This document shows, one piece after another, positions 13,547-15,952 of a stretch of 15,952 bases of DNA (position 1 is the stretch's first letter; the number at the start of each line of letters is the position of its first letter). The DNA comes from Brevundimonas sp. UBA5936 (GTDB taxonomy: Bacteria; Pseudomonadota; Alphaproteobacteria; Caulobacterales; Caulobacteraceae), in assembly GCA_002430835.1 (NCBI GenBank), contig DJDA01000119.1, forward strand, positions 1 through 15,952. The letters are read 5' to 3'. The position numbers were made by a program, and so were the translations under genes. The notes beneath the pieces are model-generated. The model did not search any database and was not told the origin of the DNA. It was given only the letters and a program-made list of their open reading frames with translations.

Positions 13547-15646
13547 CTAGACTGAGCCGACCGTCCTGAGCCGAGCCTTGGGATGAATCTCATTTTGGCT
13601 CATCACCACCGTCTGACCGCGGAAGCGTTCGATGATGGAGCGGACGTAGGGGCGCACCTGCGGCCCGGTCAGCAGGACCGGGTTCTCGCCCGTCATGGCG
13701 GCGCGCTCGAACACGTCGCGAACGGCGCGGATGAAGTCCTGAAGCTTGCTGGGCGCCATGGCCAGCTGCTTGTCCTCGCCGGGGCCGATCAGACTCTCGG
13801 CGAACGCCTGTTCCCATTCCGGCGACAGGGTGACGATGGGCAGGGCGCCGTCGTCGGCCTTGTGCTGCCAGCACAGCTGACGCGCCAGACGGCCGCGCAC
13901 GTGCTCGACCAGGGTGGCGACGCTGGTGGTGTGCGGCGCCGCCTCGGCCAGGCCTTCCAGGATGGCGGGCAGGTCGCGGATCGACACCTTCTCGCGCAGC
14001 AAGGCCTGCAAGACGCGCTGCAGCGTGGTCACGGTGACGACCGAAGGGATCAGCTCCTCGACCAGCTTCTGCTCCTCGCCCTTCAGCTCCTTCAGCAGCT
14101 TCTGCACCTCGGCGTAGGAGAGCAGCTCGGCCATGTTCTCCTTGAGGATTTCGGTCAGGTGCGTGGTCAGCACCGTCGAGGGGTCGACGATGGTGTAGCC
14201 GCGGAAGGTCGCCTCTTCGCGCAGGGATTCGTCGATCCAGGTCGCAGGCAGGCCGAAGGCGGGCTCGCGCGTATGTTCGCCGGGCAGCTCGACCTGACGG
14301 CCCGCCGGGTCCATCGCCATCAGGGAGCCCAGGCGCACCTCGCCCGAACCGGCGTCCATCTCCTTGATGCGGATGGCGTAGCCCTGATTGGACAGGCGCA
14401 TGTTGTCGAGGATGCGCACGCTGGGCATGACGAAGCCGTACTCCTGGGCCAGCGAGCGGCGCAGGGCGCGGATCTGATCGGTCAGGCGGCGGCCTTCCAG
14501 GTCGTTGATCAGGGCCAGCAGGGCGTAGCCCAGTTCGATCTTCACCTCGTCGATGGTCAGGGCGGTGGAGATCGGCTCCTCTACGTCTTCCTTCGGCTTC
14601 AGGTTCACCGGCTCGGCGGGCGGCGGCTTCAGCCGGTCACGGCCCAGCTTCCACGCCATGAAGCCCGTCCCCAGCGCCAGCGCCGCGAAGGGCAGCAACG
14701 GCATGCCGGGGATCAGCCCGATCAGACCCGCCGTGCCCGACACCACGCCCAGCGACACCGGATTGCTGGCCAACTGGGCGACGAAGGCCTTGTCGGCCGA
14801 ACCCTCGACCCCCGCCTTGGTCACCAGGAAGCCCGCAGCGACCGAGACGATGATGGCCGGGATCTGCGTCACCAAGCCGTCGCCGACGGTCAGCTGAACA
14901 TAGGTGTTGGCCGCCTCCATGGCGGGCATGCCGTGCTGCACCACCCCGATCAGCAGGCCGCCGATGGCGTTGATGAAGGTGATGATCAGGCCCGCCACGG
15001 CGTCGCCGCGCACGAATTTCGAGGCGCCGTCCATGGCCCCGAAGAAGGTCGATTCCTGCTCCAGCTCCTTGCGGCGCAGCTTGGCCTGATCCTCGTTGAT
15101 CAGACCCGCCGACAGATCGGCGTCGATGGCCATCTGCTTGCCCGGCATGGAGTCCAGGGTGAAGCGGGCCGAGACCTCGGCGATACGGGTCGCGCCCTTG
15201 GTGATGACCACGAAGTTCACCACCAGCAGGATGGCGAAGATGATCACCCCGATGATGAAGTTGCCCCCCATCATCAGCTCGCCGAAGGCCTGAATGATCT
15301 TGCCGGCGCTGTCGTGGCCTTCCTGGCCGTTGCTGAGGATCAGCCGCGTCGAGGCCAGGTTCAGCCCCAGCCGGAACAAGGTCGAGACCAGCAGCACCGT
15401 GGGAAAGATGGCGAAGTCCAGCGGCCGCTTCATCATCACGGCCGTCATCAGGATCAGCACGCTGGACACAAGCGAGATCGCCAGCAGCAGATCCAGAAGC
15501 ATCTTCGGGACCGGCAGGATCAGCAGCATGATGACGGCGATGACGCCGACCGCCATGCCGACCTCGCCGCGCATCAGCCAGCCGAGCGCGTCACGCCCCG
15601 TGGGGCGCGCCATGCCGTCCTTCATCAGGATGGGCGCGTCAGCCAT
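13547..15646 (-). CDS. flhA: Flagellar biosynthesis protein FlhA
   Basis: This 699-residue protein is the major export-gate component of the flagellar type III secretion apparatus at the inner membrane. It has eight or so transmembrane helices in residues 28-330, with the FHIPEP-family signature RLGLNLASTRLILSNG at 92-107 and the conserved cytoplasmic loop around MPGKQMAIDADLSAG. A large cytoplasmic domain from about 360 to the end binds export substrates and chaperones. The length is typical for FlhA (about 690-700). No other flagellar gene is in the window, so it stands apart from a large flagellar cluster here. The ATG at 15644-15646 has no strong ribosome-binding site. It is 47 bp after the beta-lactamase stop; no sigma-54 or CtrA-like site is obvious in that gap. 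Confidence 0.97.
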   Translation of the reverse strand: MADAPILMKDGMARPTGRDALGWLMRGEVGMAVGVIAVIMLLILPVPKMLLDLLLAISLVSSVLILMTAVMMKRPLDFAIFPTVLLVSTLFRLGLNLASTRLILSNGQEGHDSAGKIIQAFGELMMGGNFIIGVIIFAILLVVNFVVITKGATRIAEVSARFTLDSMPGKQMAIDADLSAGLINEDQAKLRRKELEQESTFFGAMDGASKFVRGDAVAGLIITFINAIGGLLIGVVQHGMPAMEAANTYVQLTVGDGLVTQIPAIIVSVAAGFLVTKAGVEGSADKAFVAQLASNPVSLGVVSGTAGLIGLIPGMPLLPFAALALGTGFMAWKLGRDRLKPPPAEPVNLKPKEDVEEPISTALTIDEVKIELGYALLALINDLEGRRLTDQIRALRRSLAQEYGFVMPSVRILDNMRLSNQGYAIRIKEMDAGSGEVRLGSLMAMDPAGRQVELPGEHTREPAFGLPATWIDESLREEATFRGYTIVDPSTVLTTHLTEILKENMAELLSYAEVQKLLKELKGEEQKLVEELIPSVVTVTTLQRVLQALLREKVSIRDLPAILEGLAEAAPHTTSVATLVEHVRGRLARQLCWQHKADDGALPIVTLSPEWEQAFAESLIGPGEDKQLAMAPSKLQDFIRAVRDVFERAAMTGENPVLLTGPQVRPYVRSIIERFRGQTVVMSQNEIHPKARLRTVGSV

Positions 15647-15693
15647 GACGACGTGCGAAGGTCATGTCGCCTGATGACAGGATTCGGCGGCCC

Positions 15694-15952
15694 TCAGCCA
15701 TGCCCCAGCGCCTTGAGCGCCTGCCGGGTCGCATCGGCGATCACAGCCTCGCGCTGGGCGTCGGTCGAATCCTTCGTGGCGTGGAAATAGACCGCGATGG
15801 CGATGGGCGCGCCGTCCGTCGGATAAAGGACGCCGATGTCGTTCACGGGACCATAGCCGCCGGTGCCGGTCTTGTGCGCCACGGTCCAGCCCGCCGGGAC
15901 GCCCGCCTTGATCCGCCCCTGCCCCGTCGGCGTATCGACCAGCCAGCGCATC
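15694..15952 (-). CDS. bla: Class A beta-lactamase, C-terminal part (cut by window edge)
   Basis: About 86 C-terminal residues are visible. The segment WLVDTPTGQGRIKAGVPAGW leads into AHKTGTGGYGPVNDIGVL, with the KTG box of class A serine beta-lactamases and the following strand that lines the active site. IAIAVYF and a terminal helix (AQREAVIADATRQALKAL) complete the fold. The catalytic SxxK and SDN motifs would lie outside the window, so activity cannot be judged. The enzyme would hydrolyse beta-lactams in the periplasm. The sequence looks like its GC-rich neighbours, which fits a resident chromosomal gene rather than a recent import. Confidence 0.9.
   Translation of the reverse strand, partial: MRWLVDTPTGQGRIKAGVPAGWTVAHKTGTGGYGPVNDIGVLYPTDGAPIAIAVYFHATKDSTDAQREAVIADATRQALKALGHG

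Noticed and set aside
13583..15790. Open frame of 735 codons on the plus strand opposite flhA
   Set aside because: It mirrors flhA codons, is rich in Gln/His/Asp/Arg, has no recognisable domain, and also runs into the beta-lactamase gene.

Overview
The window is GC-rich, tightly packed bacterial chromosome. Protein families, gene order and codon use suggest an alphaproteobacterium of the Caulobacterales, probably Brevundimonas-like. The signs are an xseB-ispA-dxs isoprenoid cluster, an EcfG-type stress promoter (GGAAC-N16-GGTT), a HisKA_2 kinase, and several genes without a clear Shine-Dalgarno site. This placement is inferred from family resemblance, not from a search. I see no rRNA, tRNA, CRISPR array, insertion sequence or prophage.

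Layout. 1-174 (-): start of a secreted proline-rich protein. 342-872 (-): gamma-carbonic-anhydrase-like hexapeptide protein. 873-1183: divergent region holding several hairpins and a clear intrinsic terminator just before the phoH ribosome-binding site, a candidate regulatory leader or small RNA. 1184-1951 (+): PhoH-like ATPase. 2075-5574 (-): xseB, csaA, ispA and dxs, read right to left, with short overlaps or gaps, supplying isoprenoid precursors through the MEP pathway. 5635-6291 (-): histidine phosphatase. 6292-6508: divergent region with two perfect 12-bp palindromes and a long hairpin. 6509-8235 (+): GNAT acetyltransferase and CoxE-like VWA protein. 8232-9497 (-): exported EreA/ChaN-like protein whose stop overlaps the VWA stop. 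9716-9898 (-): CsbD stress protein under a probable EcfG promoter lying in the end of a NUDIX gene (9963-10439, -). 10490-13492 (-): a three-gene phosphorelay module (CHASE3 kinase, single-domain receiver, receiver-HisKA_2 kinase hybrid) with overlapping or near-overlapping reading frames. 13547-15646 (-): flhA, the flagellar export gate. 15694-15952 (-): C-terminal part of a class A beta-lactamase.

Most of the window is housekeeping or ordinary signalling genes. The less explained parts are the structured phoH leader with its terminator, the EcfG site before csbD, the compact signalling triad behind flhA, the VWA protein without a MoxR ATPase beside it, and the exported EreA/ChaN-like protein. 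I did not find convincing evidence of a wholly new defence, mobile or biosynthetic system.
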